Shown: positions 26,099 to 34,759, counted from the first letter of the stretch. The stretch is 64,000 nucleotides of DNA from JADJPO01 sp963724535 (GCA_963724535.1 CAVRVD010000016.1:62001-126000), one strand, 5' to 3'. Notes: generated by a model not told the origin, from the letters alone. Made by a program: numbers and translations.

Positions 26099-26767
26099 AT
26101 GGCTAAGCCGCGCCAAGTGATTGCAGCGATCGCCAGCCTGCTCTGGATGGGATCTGCCAGCATGGCCGCCTTCGTTGCACCGGTCGCAGTCTCGGGAGCA
26201 CAACAGAATCCGTCCAAGGACACTACGACTCTGTATGTGACTGGAATGGACTATGTCGATGAAGTTTTGCCCGACTCGATGGATACCGTCACCGTCACCG
26301 TCCCCGTTGATTCCAATGACACAGAGAGGGTTGCCGCAGTCGAAGGCGCGGTTCAACGCCACCGAACAAAGCTGAAAGAGCAAGGGACGAAGGGCGCCGG
26401 CGCGTCGCCTCAGAAGTCACAAAAGGTCTATGGGAGCTGCGGATGGTCGTACATCAATTTCGCGGATACTTCTGGGACCCGGCGCGCATACGTGAAGGTT
26501 CAGTGGGGGACGAATGCGGGGGGGACCGCCTACCGAGCAAACGTCCACATTTGGGACACGGCGTGGAACGACTTTTCGACCTGGGACTTCCCGGACACCG
26601 GGAACTTGAATGGATCAAGGTTCTATAGTGATGATTTCACCATGTTGGTGGACGAGGCAGGTGCATACTACGGCGCGAAATTGAGCCGAGGAGACGTCTA
26701 CATACCCTCGGCGAACAAGTGGTGCAAGACGAGAGGCCCCTCGGTCGATAACGTCCGGATCTGGTGA
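26099..26767 (+). CDS. Predicted secreted protein of unknown function
   Basis: 222 residues from ATG 26099 after GGGGAG. The N-terminus MAKPRQVIAAIASLLWMGSA with a following hydrophobic stretch looks like a Sec signal peptide, cut near VSGA-QQ. A middle charged segment precedes a Trp/Tyr/Asp-rich region (CGWSYINFADTSGTRRAYVK, WNDFSTWDFPDTG) that looks like a beta-sandwich. Two cysteines in the mature part could form a disulphide. Its GC bias is lower than in flanking genes, suggesting recent transfer. No family recognised. GTGA overlap with the next gene implies an operon. Confidence 0.7.
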   Translation: MAKPRQVIAAIASLLWMGSASMAAFVAPVAVSGAQQNPSKDTTTLYVTGMDYVDEVLPDSMDTVTVTVPVDSNDTERVAAVEGAVQRHRTKLKEQGTKGAGASPQKSQKVYGSCGWSYINFADTSGTRRAYVKVQWGTNAGGTAYRANVHIWDTAWNDFSTWDFPDTGNLNGSRFYSDDFTMLVDEAGAYYGAKLSRGDVYIPSANKWCKTRGPSVDNVRIW

Positions 26768-27288
26768 CGAACGAAATGCAGACACCTCTTGCCTTGGCCT
26801 CGCCCGTTGTGCGACCACGCGTCCTAGAACTAGAGCGCTACTCAGACGGCCATCTGGTCGAGATAGGTCTGGGATACGGGCTACGGTGGACGCGTTCGTG
26901 GATTGAGGTCCGTACTCGGTTCGAACTGCCCAATCGGTGGTTCGGTGATGACGTTGAAACAAGTGCCCGTGTTCGGCTTGACACGGAGATCCTAGAGTGG
27001 TCGCAACGGGGTCTCCTCAAGGACGAGCGAGCGTCAAGCCGACAGGATTCCCTCGAGTCCGTTGTGGTTGAGTTGCCTTCGGGGGAACCAGTCAGGGTGT
27101 CTGTCCTCTCGCATAAGGGGATCAACACCGCCGCTCTTGGCGCGGGCGTGGGACGTCGCATTGTGCTCTGCTGGACCGAGAATCTCCCACCAGACGCTCC
27201 ACTGCGCATCAAGGAGGAACTCGCCCTAGAGGATTATCGGCAGGGTACCCGAGCAGACATGGAGCGTCGGCTTGCCTACGACCGCTAG
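26764..27288 (+). CDS. Unknown protein, partner of the secreted protein
   Basis: 174 residues from GTG 26764, overlapping the upstream stop by 4 nt; ATG 26776 is an alternative. There is no signal peptide or membrane segment. Strings such as YSDGHLVEIGLGYGLRWTRS and VRVSVLSHKGINTAALGAG look beta-rich; the end is charged (EELALEDYRQGTRADMERR). Codon use is less GC-biased than the neighbourhood. No function is assigned; the coupling suggests it works with the secreted protein. Confidence 0.65.
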   Translation: MTNEMQTPLALASPVVRPRVLELERYSDGHLVEIGLGYGLRWTRSWIEVRTRFELPNRWFGDDVETSARVRLDTEILEWSQRGLLKDERASSRQDSLESVVVELPSGEPVRVSVLSHKGINTAALGAGVGRRIVLCWTENLPPDAPLRIKEELALEDYRQGTRADMERRLAYDR

Positions 27289-27459
27289 CCTGAACCTTTC
27301 ACCGGTGTGACGGGTGTGGCCCCTTGGTCGGCACTTCGGGCTTTTTGATCATGGTTTCCGTTCGGTGTGCAGGGTCGGGGCCCGACTGTCGCGTCGGGGG
27401 CGCCGGGTTCCACGCTCCGGGTTCTGCACTCCTGGTCGTGGGTACGGTCGGGGTCGGGC

Positions 27460-27905
27460 TCAGATCGGGATCGACAGTGTCTTGATCGTCTGCCAGGCGG
27501 TGGTCAGGTCGGGGGTCCAGGGCCAGTCGGCGGGCAGGTGTAGCCAGGTCTTGCGTTGCCCTCGGGTGATCCGGCCGGGGACCTCGAAGATCCGGAATCG
27601 CAGCGTCTTGATGGAGGCCTTGCGTAGGTCTCCATCGGGTAGGCCGAGGTGTCGGAAGGCGGCGAGCAGGCTGGCGGCCATGGCGACTTCCGCGGTCCAG
27701 GCGACGTTGACCTTCCAGTGCCGGGATGGCCACCGGTTCAGCCCGATCGCCTTGGCCTGCTTGACGTCGTCCTCGACGTGCACGTGAGACCTGTGCCGGG
27801 CGTCCAGCCACGCCACCTGCCCGGTGGCGGCGTTGATCGCGATCAGCTGGTATCTGCGGCCTCGGGTCTTCTCCCGGTCGCTGGCGCGTTTGGTGTACTT
27901 GGGGT
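27460..27905 (-). pseudogene. IS1380-like transposase, C-terminal remnant
   Basis: The minus frame reads DPKYTKRASDREKTRGRRYQ, HVHVEDDVKQAKAIGLNRWP, NVAWTAEVAMAASLLAAF and RIFEVPGRITRGQRKTW, ending at 27460. This fits the last third of IS1380-family transposases (VEDxIRxAKxxGLxxLP, RxRxFxVAGRIVRSGRR). The catalytic N-terminal two thirds are missing; homology stops near 27905 where an oppositely oriented fragment begins. Confidence 0.65.
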
Positions 27906-27910
27906 CGGCG

Positions 27911-28077
27911 CCAAACGCGGCCACAACATCGCCGTGGTCGCCGCCGCCCGCCGGCAACTGGAGTACGTCTTCTACGCCCTGCGCGACCACCACGTCCGCG
28001 CCGACCTGCGCACCCCCGCGACGCCGACGGCACCGGTGGCATCCACCACGGCAACAGCGCAGGACCTGGCCTCATGA
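27911..28077 (+). pseudogene. IS110/IS116-like transposase, C-terminal remnant
   Basis: The + frame reads KRGHNIAVVAAARRQLEYVF followed by YALRDHHVRADL and stops at 28077. The pattern RGxxxAxxAxARxLLxxxxxxLRD is the C-terminus of IS110-family transposases. It abuts the IS1380 fragment head to head within a few bases. No further gene is evident from 28078 to about 28440. Confidence 0.5.
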
Positions 28078-28445
28078 CACCCCAAGACTTGGCCGGTGCG
28101 TGGTCGCCGTAGTCATGACCCCCACCCGCCGCGTCCCGCACCCAGCAGGACCGGCACCGGCGAGGTCGCGCCCACTTGATTGACCCCACCGGCCAGGGCA
28201 CCGCGAACCCCATCATGCCCACCTGATGATCAGCGAGGGCGAAGGAATGACCGGCAGCCTCACCCCGAGCCCTGCCGACCGCCGGGCACACCGGCACTGA
28301 TGCACGCACCGCCCACCACACCACCAGCCGTCCGGAGCCAGACTGGATCTTCTCCGCCGCCCATATCGTCTGCCGAACGGCGCCGGCCTCAAGGCCCTAC
28401 GGCCGCTGACGCGGTCGCGCTCCGCGCGAGCCTTGACCCCGACGC

Positions 28446-28845
28446 CTACCTCGGCATGTCCGCTTGGGACGCGAAGAAGCCCGGCCCCCGGTCGCCGACA
28501 CCCTTGACGCACCGCGCTCCTTCAGGAATGACCTCGGCGGCGTACTCGGTCACCACCGGCTCCGGGATCTGCGGCAGGTCGTGCACCTGACGGCGCCGCA
28601 CCGCCGTGATCGGGGCCTCGACCAGCGACGTCCCGCACGAGCAGGCCGCCGGTGCTGGGACGGCGATCCGGCCCATCGGAGGACGGCGGTTTCGACGACG
28701 TCGATGAGTCCCTCCCAGTCTCAGAACCAGCGCCTGCACCTGCGCGGTCAGCTCACCGACCTGCACCAGCAGTGCACGATCCGCGCGTCCTTGGTCGCCA
28801 GCATCGTGAGCAACTCCTCGCGTGAGACACCCTCGACCTCCGACA
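28446..28845 (-). pseudogene. IS66-family transposase, N-terminal remnant
   Basis: Minus-strand pieces: SREELLTMLATKDARI, then in a shifted frame VGELTAQVQALVLRLG, then CSCGTSLVEAPITAVRRRQV and HDLPQIPEPVVTEY. This is the leucine-zipper start and zinc-finger-like region of IS66 transposases (C-x2-CG-x-L, ERRQVFDLP, VTEH). It is frameshifted and lacks the middle and end, so inactive. Confidence 0.65.
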
Positions 28846-28979
28846 CCCAAAGACCCAAACACGCTCACGACTCGAACGTCTGCCACCGCCGATCCCTGGC
28901 GTGTCGCGCTCCGCGGGAGCAACGACGGTCGTCCCCGCGGACGGGCTCGGAATGCCTCGCCCGCAGTGCGGGACCTGGG

Positions 28980-28985
28980 CAGGAT
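28980..28985 (+). promoter_or_regulatory. -10 element for leaderless GNAT mRNA
   Basis: CAGGAT lies 6 nt before the GTG start at 28992, with no Shine-Dalgarno, so transcription probably begins at or next to the start codon. Confidence 0.4.
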
Positions 28986-28991
28986 GGGTGG

Positions 28992-29516
28992 GTGAACACA
29001 CCCGGACTCAACACCGCTCCTGCTGCAGTCAGGCCTGCCGTCGGCGGCGACGTCGTGCCGATTCGCGCACTTGCCGTGGACAACGCGATGTTCGTTCCCG
29101 ATGACATGGCAGGCTTTGACGAGATGCTGCACGGCTACCTCGATGGCTCCCTTGACCAGCATCGGTGGATTGTCGCCGAAGGCTCAACGGGCCGCGTGGC
29201 CGGGGCGGCGTACTACGCACCCGAGCCCTTCGCCGATCGGGTCTGGAACCTGTACTCCCTCGCCGTCCAACCACGCCAACACCGTTCGGGTATCGGCACC
29301 ACCCTGGTCTCCCACGTCGAGCACGCGTTACGCAGCGCCGGTGAACACGTCGCCCGAGTGCTGATCGTCGAGACCTCCAGCACCGACGACTACGAAGCCG
29401 CTCGACTCTTCTACGCTCGGGAAGGCTTCGACCAGGAGGCCCGCGTCCGTGAGTTCTACGGCCCAGGCGACGACAAGGTCGTGTTCTGGAAGTCGCTCCT
29501 CGGGACGGGCACCTGA
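28992..29516 (+). CDS. GNAT-family N-acetyltransferase
   Basis: 174 residues from GTG 28992; the upstream open frame has no homology. The acetyl-CoA loop is QPRQHRSGIGTTLVSHVEHA (R-x2-x-x-G-x-G), preceded by the strand WNLYSLAV, and FYAREGFDQEARVREFY is the C-terminal GNAT motif. Its substrate is unknown. It is intact despite lying amid transposase fragments, so it may be a passenger gene that is still expressed. Confidence 0.85.
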   Translation: MNTPGLNTAPAAVRPAVGGDVVPIRALAVDNAMFVPDDMAGFDEMLHGYLDGSLDQHRWIVAEGSTGRVAGAAYYAPEPFADRVWNLYSLAVQPRQHRSGIGTTLVSHVEHALRSAGEHVARVLIVETSSTDDYEAARLFYAREGFDQEARVREFYGPGDDKVVFWKSLLGTGT

Positions 29517-29892
29517 ACAGCTATGTCGTCGCGGCGTTCCCTCGGTCCCGCCCTATGCGGCCCGGGCGAGCGAGGTGACTGTGCTCACCGAGTCCGCCGG
29601 CGGGCGGTGGCCGGTCCATTCCCGACTGTCGCTGGGCGGCAGTCGGGGCTGAGGAGCCGGGCCGGGCGGTCCTCGACTCCCTGCCCGCGGCGGCACCGGG
29701 CAGACACGCCGGCGCCGGAGGTGGGTGACGGCACAGGGCGACCAGCTGCCGCACCGAGTGGGACGTGTCCCGGCGGGCCCTTCTGTGACAGCGGATCGGC
29801 GTAGGATTGGCCACAGAATCCGTTGTGCTGCAGACCATTCCAGGTGCCGGCAGGGTCCGGGGTTGTCAGTGGTCGCCCCTACTGTCCTGGCC
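29517..29892. other. 376-nt stretch without a supported gene
   Basis: Frames here are short and unbiased. The only feature is TACTGT at 29880-29885, seven bases before the HNH gene ATG. Confidence 0.5.
29880..29885 (+). promoter_or_regulatory. -10 element for the 13E12/HNH gene
   Basis: TACTGT with a 7-nt gap to ATG 29893, suggesting a leaderless transcript of the original gene. Confidence 0.4.
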
Positions 29893-31335
29893 ATGGAGCC
29901 CATCAACACCCCCGGGTGCGGCAGCGAACCGCCGCCGGACGCCTCGGTGCTGGCTGGGCTGGCCCGGGTGCAGGCCGAGGTCGCCCGGTGGCCCGGTGCC
30001 CCGCTGCTGAACCACACCGATACGCAGGCGCGACAGGCGGTCGAGCAGGCATTGCGCCTGCGTGCCGTCGTAGATGCCGCCTTCCTGCACCTGCTGGCCG
30101 ACCTGGAAACTCGTCCGGCCGCCGTCCCGGGCGCGACCCGCGGGAAGGTGGCGGCGGCCTTCCTGATCCACGCCTGCCGGGTCACTCCGTCGGGGGCGGC
30201 TGAGCCGCAGTGGGGTGGTTCTGCGCCTGCGGACGCGGTGGCGCTGCCGCAGCTCGGGCAGGCACTGGCCGAGGGTGCCATCGGCTTGGCCCACGTGGAC
30301 GTCGCGCTGTGAAGTCTGCGCCGCGTGCCCGAGCACCTCCTGCGTGACGTGGACGAGGACGGCGTGACGGCGCCGCCCGGGTAGATGCGTTCCTGGCCGA
30401 GCACGCTCGCCTCGTCTCGGCGGACACGCTCTGCCGGATCAGCGCGCAGCTCGTCGCCACCCTCGACCCGGACGGCGCGGACTCCTTCGACCCGAAGGCG
30501 GTACAGCGGCGCCGGCTCGACTACGCGACAGACGCGACCGGGATGCTGGTCGGATCGTTCGCACTCGATCCGGTGGCCGGCGCGCGGTTCCGTGCGGTCA
30601 TCGAGGCCCTGGTCAAGGCCGACCGGATCGATCCAGGGCAGGCGGCGGGACAGGCTCCACCCTCTGGGGAGGATGAGCCGGGACGGCCGGGTGAATAGGG
30701 CGCGCCTGACCGCCCCGGTGAGCCCAACCAGCCTGCACTCCTCCCGTTGCGCGATGAGCGCAGTGCGTCCCAACGCCGAGCCGATGCGCTACATCACCTG
30801 TGCTACGACGCGATGACCGGTCAGGCGGGGTCGGCAGCGGCGACCACGCAGGTGGTCATCGCCGCCACGCCCGAGCAGGTTGCCACTGCGATGGCGACGG
30901 CCAGTCCTGACGAGCCTGCTCATCGGTTCAGTCGATGTAGGTCCAGTCGATGTAGGTCCAGTCGAGGCGCGTCGAGCGGGGACGGGGCGCCGGCCGCCCA
31001 CGGAGTGTCTGCCACTCCGGACGGTGCGGCCGACGGCGGGGCCACGTTCTCCGAGCCGGGCCTGGCCGGCGATGTGGCCGCCGGACCCGTCTCACCGGGC
31101 AGTCTGGCGGCCTTGCTCTGCTCCGCCGTGCTCCACGGGGTGGCCACCGACGATCCCGGTGGCGCGGTGCTGTACCACGGCCGGACGAAGCGGCTGTCGT
31201 CACCGGCGCAGGTCCGGGCCCTGATCGCTCGCGATCGAGGGTGCATCGTTCCCGGATGCACCCAGCCTCCGCATCGGTGTGAGGCCCACCACGTCCGATG
31301 GTGGCGGCATGGGGGCGGCACCGACATCGACAACC
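29893..31335 (+). pseudogene. 13E12-repeat (DUF222) HNH endonuclease, decayed
   Basis: Segments in order: ARVQAEVARWPGAPLLNHTD to GLAHVDVAL then TGA at 30310; after a frame change near 30370, RVDAFLAEHARLVSADTL to FALDPVAGARFRAVIEAL; after another near 30700, RRADALHHLCYDAMTG; finally RDRGCIVPGCTQPPHRCEAH, the HNH motif. So there is one nonsense codon and at least two frameshifts. After GGTDIDN (about 31335) the expected LCxxHH ending is replaced by unrelated sequence, showing truncation. Such genes are multicopy in actinobacteria. Confidence 0.8.
30929..30968 (+). repeat. 15-bp tandem repeat inside the HNH pseudogene
   Basis: CAGTCGATGTAGGTC occurs twice in tandem (30929-30943, 30944-30958) and a third partial copy follows. 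It lies in the variable linker of the decayed gene. Confidence 0.6.
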
Positions 31336-31484
31336 CCTCGCCGGAAACCCTCGTCGCCGTTGAGCACGATGCGCGCGCACTCGGGCAGCACCTCGGCCAG
31401 GGCCGGCGTCCTGGTCGAAGCCGCGAGCAGGCCGCCTTCGATATCGGTAGGCATGCAGACCTCCCAGCCGAGACCGGTGAGCAC
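31336..31484 (-). pseudogene. Minus-strand fragment of an unrecognised gene
   Basis: From 31484 leftward the minus frame reads VCMPTDIEGGLLAAS then LPECARIVLNGDEGFR, protein-like text that fades about where the HNH homology ends. It may be the 5' end of a gene joined to the HNH gene by rearrangement. Family unknown. Confidence 0.3.
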
Positions 31485-31606
31485 CCACCCTCGTCAGACA
31501 CGGGTTAGCCCAGGCAGGACGAGCGTCCTGGGTCTCGGCCGGCCGGGGCACCGTCAGCGGTGTTCGTGGGGAGCGGGCCGTCGCTGCGTCGATGCCGATC
31601 GATGGG

Positions 31607-32416
31607 TCACACGTGCCCACTCAGCTGGGCCATGCGAGCCTCCAGCACGGCCAGGTAGGCGCCGCACTGCTTCATGGGCATGGCCGACTTGCGGTCGCCG
31701 CCCTGGGCGCAGACCGGAAGTACATCGACGGAGAGCTTGGCGGCCCCGGCCAGGGCGCGCAGGTCGTCGAGCCGGTCGCCGAACGCTGTGCCGCTGCCGG
31801 GGGAGTACTGGCGGACGACGTCGTCGACCTTATCGGGGTACAGGTCGACCTTGGTCACGGCGATCACCAACCAGGTGGGGTGGTCGCGACGGACCGCCAT
31901 CGCGGCGATCCGGTGCGCTGTGATCGTCCAGTCCTCGAGCTCACGGGCCAGCTGCTGGTCCCGGGGGGCGGCCGCGGCGCCAGTGGTGCCGGCCACTCGC
32001 CGGGCGGTCGCGTAGCCGTTCGCCACCACGTGCAGGACCCCGTTCACCGGCTCGTCGTGGAACACCGCATCCAGCGCGCCGAGTCGGGTCGCGGCGTTCT
32101 CGCCCGGGACGACGCGGAAGCGGAACCCGCGCAGCCCGGCCGCGCGGCGGGTGCGTCGCTCCATGACCGCCGATCCGACGTCGACCGGTCCGCCGACCGA
32201 GGCGTGCCGGGTCAGCCGGTCCACGAGCATGGTCTTGCCGACCCCGGTCATCCCGGTGACTGCGACGGCGGGATAGCGCTCGCGGAAGATGCGGCGGGCT
32301 CGTTGACGACCGCCGGCGAGGGTGCCGATGGCGCTGGCGGCCACCATGCTTCCACCGCGTCCCGCGGTGGCCGCCCGGCGCCCCCAGTGGGTGAGCTGGT
32401 CGGTCGGCCTGGTCAT
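31607..32416 (-). CDS. GTPase-like P-loop protein, function unknown
   Basis: 269 residues from ATG 32416, with AGGAG upstream. The P-loop is GMTGVGKT (residues 55-62) and AVTKVDLYP looks like the G4 motif TKxD, so a TRAFAC-type GTPase is likely. A basic N-terminal region (GGRQRARRIFRERY) precedes the P-loop. No membrane segment. It is divergent from trmB and sits just outside the mobile-element region. No specific role can be given. Confidence 0.7.
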   Translation of the reverse strand: MTRPTDQLTHWGRRAATAGRGGSMVAASAIGTLAGGRQRARRIFRERYPAVAVTGMTGVGKTMLVDRLTRHASVGGPVDVGSAVMERRTRRAAGLRGFRFRVVPGENAATRLGALDAVFHDEPVNGVLHVVANGYATARRVAGTTGAAAAPRDQQLARELEDWTITAHRIAAMAVRRDHPTWLVIAVTKVDLYPDKVDDVVRQYSPGSGTAFGDRLDDLRALAGAAKLSVDVLPVCAQGGDRKSAMPMKQCGAYLAVLEARMAQLSGHV

Positions 32417-32542
32417 CGCACTCCTGCCCGGTCGCCGATACGGAGTCCGTCAGTGAACCTAACCCACGCCGGCGGCGACGCGCTCGCACGTGGGTGGCCG
32501 ACCGTGCTCGGCCGGGTACCGCTACCCGGTGGACACCGGCCC

Positions 32543-32548
32543 TACCCT
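32543..32548 (+). promoter_or_regulatory. -10 element for leaderless trmB mRNA
   Basis: TACCCT, 6 nt before GTG 32555; no Shine-Dalgarno is present. Confidence 0.45.
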
Positions 32549-32554
32549 GGGTGC

Positions 32555-33310
32555 GTGGGTACGCCGCATCCGGCTCGGCCGCTGCGGTCCTACAAGCGCC
32601 GTGGCGGTCGGATCCGGCCCGGCCAGCGCGCCGCCCTGGATCGCCTGCTGCCCACCTGGGGTGTGCCGGTCGGTGACCAGCCGATCGATCTCGAGGCGGT
32701 CTTTGGACGGCGCGCGGACGTCGTCCTCGAGGTCGGCTTCGGGATGGGGGAGGCGACCTTGGCGATGGCGGCCGCCGATCCCGACCGGGACGTGCTCGCC
32801 GTTGACGTGCATACCCCCGGAGCCGGCGCGCTGCTGCGGGAGGCCTCGGCGGCCGGGCTGAGCAACATCCGGGTCGTGATCGGCGACGCCCGACACGTGC
32901 TCTCGCACATGCTCGCCGTGGGCTCCCTCGCCGAGGTCCGAATCTTCTTCCCCGATCCCTGGCCCAAGGCCCGTCACCACAAACGACGGCTGGTCACGCC
33001 GTCCTTCGTGCATCTGGCCGCAACCCGGCTGCGCCCCGGTGGTGGTCTCCACCTGGCCACCGACTGGGTTGACTACGCCGTGGTGATGCTTGCTGCGGTC
33101 ACGTCAGAGCCATTGCTGCGCAATCGGTTCGACGCCTATGCACCACGCCCGCCGGGTCGGCCGGTGACCCGGTTCGAGGGGCAGGGGCTGGCCAAGGGAC
33201 ACCGGGTCCTGGACGTGATCGCCGAACGGATCGGGCCTGATCGCGAGGTGGTGGTTCACCCGGCGGGCGTCAGAACGTCGTGCCGATCAGCGATCCCACC
33301 CCGAACGTGA
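32555..33310 (+). CDS. trmB: tRNA (guanine-N7)-methyltransferase
   Basis: 251 residues from GTG 32555, chosen because homology begins at LRSYKRRGGRI and a -10 element lies 6 nt upstream. It methylates G46 of tRNA using SAM. The SAM loop is LEVGFGMGEA, and IFFPDPWPKARHHKRRL is the TrmB signature. RPVTRFEGQGLAKGH near the end is typical. The last 14 codons overlap the 3' end of the convergent VIT gene by 41 nt. Confidence 0.92.
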   Translation: MGTPHPARPLRSYKRRGGRIRPGQRAALDRLLPTWGVPVGDQPIDLEAVFGRRADVVLEVGFGMGEATLAMAAADPDRDVLAVDVHTPGAGALLREASAAGLSNIRVVIGDARHVLSHMLAVGSLAEVRIFFPDPWPKARHHKRRLVTPSFVHLAATRLRPGGGLHLATDWVDYAVVMLAAVTSEPLLRNRFDAYAPRPPGRPVTRFEGQGLAKGHRVLDVIAERIGPDREVVVHPAGVRTSCRSAIPPRT

Positions 33311-33986
33311 TCGCCATGCCCAGCGCGCCGACCGCGACGTTGCGGACCACCGCCGGCACGATCGGCGCCTTGCCGAGCCGGGAGCTGACCCACCCGGTCA
33401 ACGCCAGGGCGATCACCACGGCGGCGAAGCACACCGCCACCCGGGCCGCCGCCGGCGGCAGCAGGATCGCCAGCAGCGGCAGCATCGCCCCGACGAAGAA
33501 GGCCACGAACGAGGCCCAGGCGGCGGCCCACGGATTGGTCCGCGACTCGGCGTCGATCTTCAGCTCGGCCTCGACATGGGCGGCCAACGCGTCGTGTGCG
33601 GTGAGCTCTTCGGCCACCCGCCGGGCCAACCCGGGGCTGATCCCCTTGGTCTTGTAGATCGCGGTCAGCTCGTCGAGCTCGTGCTCGGGCAGGTTCGCCA
33701 GCTCCCACTTCTCCAGCTGGATCATCGCCTTCTCGGCGTCCCGCTGGGTGCTCACCGAGACGTACTCGCCGCCGGCCATCGACAGCGCTCCGGCCACCAC
33801 GCCGGCAACCCCTGCGGTCAGGATCGTGATCCGGTCCGAGGTGGCCCCGGCCACCCCGACCACCAGCCCGGCCACTGAGACGATGCCGTCGTTGGCGCCG
33901 AGGACCCCGGCGCGCAGCCAGTTCAGCCTCGCGGCGAGGTCGTCGGTGTGCGCCTCGCCGGAGTGCATGGCCTGCTCAGCACCCAT
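33270..33986 (-). CDS. VIT1/CCC1-family iron/manganese transporter
   Basis: 238 residues from ATG 33986. Members move Fe2+ or Mn2+ across membranes. The N-terminal signature LRAGVLGANDGIVSVAGLVV and GALSMAGGEYVSVSTQRDAE are characteristic, followed by a charged cytosolic domain and three more hydrophobic helices. ACGCTA at 33994-33999 (TAGCGT on the minus strand) is 7 nt from the ATG, suggesting a leaderless message. Confidence 0.9.
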   Translation of the reverse strand: MGAEQAMHSGEAHTDDLAARLNWLRAGVLGANDGIVSVAGLVVGVAGATSDRITILTAGVAGVVAGALSMAGGEYVSVSTQRDAEKAMIQLEKWELANLPEHELDELTAIYKTKGISPGLARRVAEELTAHDALAAHVEAELKIDAESRTNPWAAAWASFVAFFVGAMLPLLAILLPPAAARVAVCFAAVVIALALTGWVSSRLGKAPIVPAVVRNVAVGALGMAITFGVGSLIGTTF

Positions 33987-34072
33987 GGTCGCCACGCTAG
34001 TCCGGTCGACACCGGCCGGCCTCTCGGTCTGGCGGGGGCACCTGCCCGATGGTGGCCGATCGGGCGTCCGGG

Positions 34073-34753
34073 TCAGCCGCCGCTGGGGTCCTCGGCCCGG
34101 GTGCACACGCACAGCTCGTTGCCCTCGGCGTCGGCCAGCACCCACCAGGCCGGGGCGTGGGAGTCGTCGAGGAGACGCCCACCGGCGTCCAGGCAGGCCT
34201 GCACGCGCTCCATGGCGACGTCGCCGGGCACGTAGACGTCGAGGTGGGTCCGGGAACGGACCTGTCGGCGCGGGTCGTCCGCGGCGAGCTGCTGGAACCA
34301 GACCGCCGGACCGCGCCCGTCCCGGGCATGGAGCTCGTCGTCCCGGCGGGTGTAGCCGAGCCCGACCCGCCAGAAGTCGCGGACGGCGTCGCCGTCCACC
34401 ACGTCGATCGCCACCTCCACCCGCTCCGGAGCCGCCAAGGGCTGCGCCCCGACGCTGGCCGCTGCCTGCAGGATCTGATGGGCCAGCTCGACGTCGAGCT
34501 GGGTCACCCCGCCCGCGGAGTGGGTGGACAGCGTGAACGAGACGGTGCACCAGCGCAGGTCGATGTCCGGGTGATGGTTCATCAGCTCGCAATCCTGGGC
34601 CACCAGCCGGACCAGCTGCACCGCCTCCTCGAAGGACGGTGCCCGGACGGCGAGCACCAGGGTCCCAGCGGCGCCGCGGTGCACCTCGGGCTGGTCGGTC
34701 AGCTGACGGTCGATCTCGGCCTCGGCGAGCAGGCGTGGGGCGGAAGCAGCCAT
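34073..34753 (-). CDS. Pterin-4a-carbinolamine dehydratase fused to a VOC domain
   Basis: 226 residues. Residues 1-100 are a PCD/PhhB domain (MNHHPDIDLRW at 58-68 holds the catalytic histidines, then LTxHSAGG). Residues about 110-226 form a glyoxalase/VOC-like domain (VDGDAVRDFWRVGLGY, HLDVYVPGDVA). PCD normally recycles 4a-hydroxytetrahydrobiopterin; what the VOC half binds is unknown. It is divergent from the Nudix gene with only 23-26 nt between starts. Confidence 0.85.
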   Translation of the reverse strand: MAASAPRLLAEAEIDRQLTDQPEVHRGAAGTLVLAVRAPSFEEAVQLVRLVAQDCELMNHHPDIDLRWCTVSFTLSTHSAGGVTQLDVELAHQILQAAASVGAQPLAAPERVEVAIDVVDGDAVRDFWRVGLGYTRRDDELHARDGRGPAVWFQQLAADDPRRQVRSRTHLDVYVPGDVAMERVQACLDAGGRLLDDSHAPAWWVLADAEGNELCVCTRAEDPSGG

Positions 34754-34759
34754 GTCCGT

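Larger units (their letters stand above)
20298..31510. mobile_element. Mobile-element accumulation region (island remnant)
   Basis: This stretch separates the translation cluster from ordinary chromosomal genes. It holds fragments of at least five insertion-sequence families, a mobC-relaxase pair, a nested inverted repeat, unknown genes with weaker GC bias, and a broken HNH gene. No tRNA or flanking att repeat was found, so boundaries are only approximate and it may be several independent insertions. Confidence 0.6.

Noticed and set aside
20298..31510. tRNA gene or att duplication marking an integrated element
   Set aside because: No cloverleaf or flanking direct repeat could be identified by reading, and no integrase gene is present.
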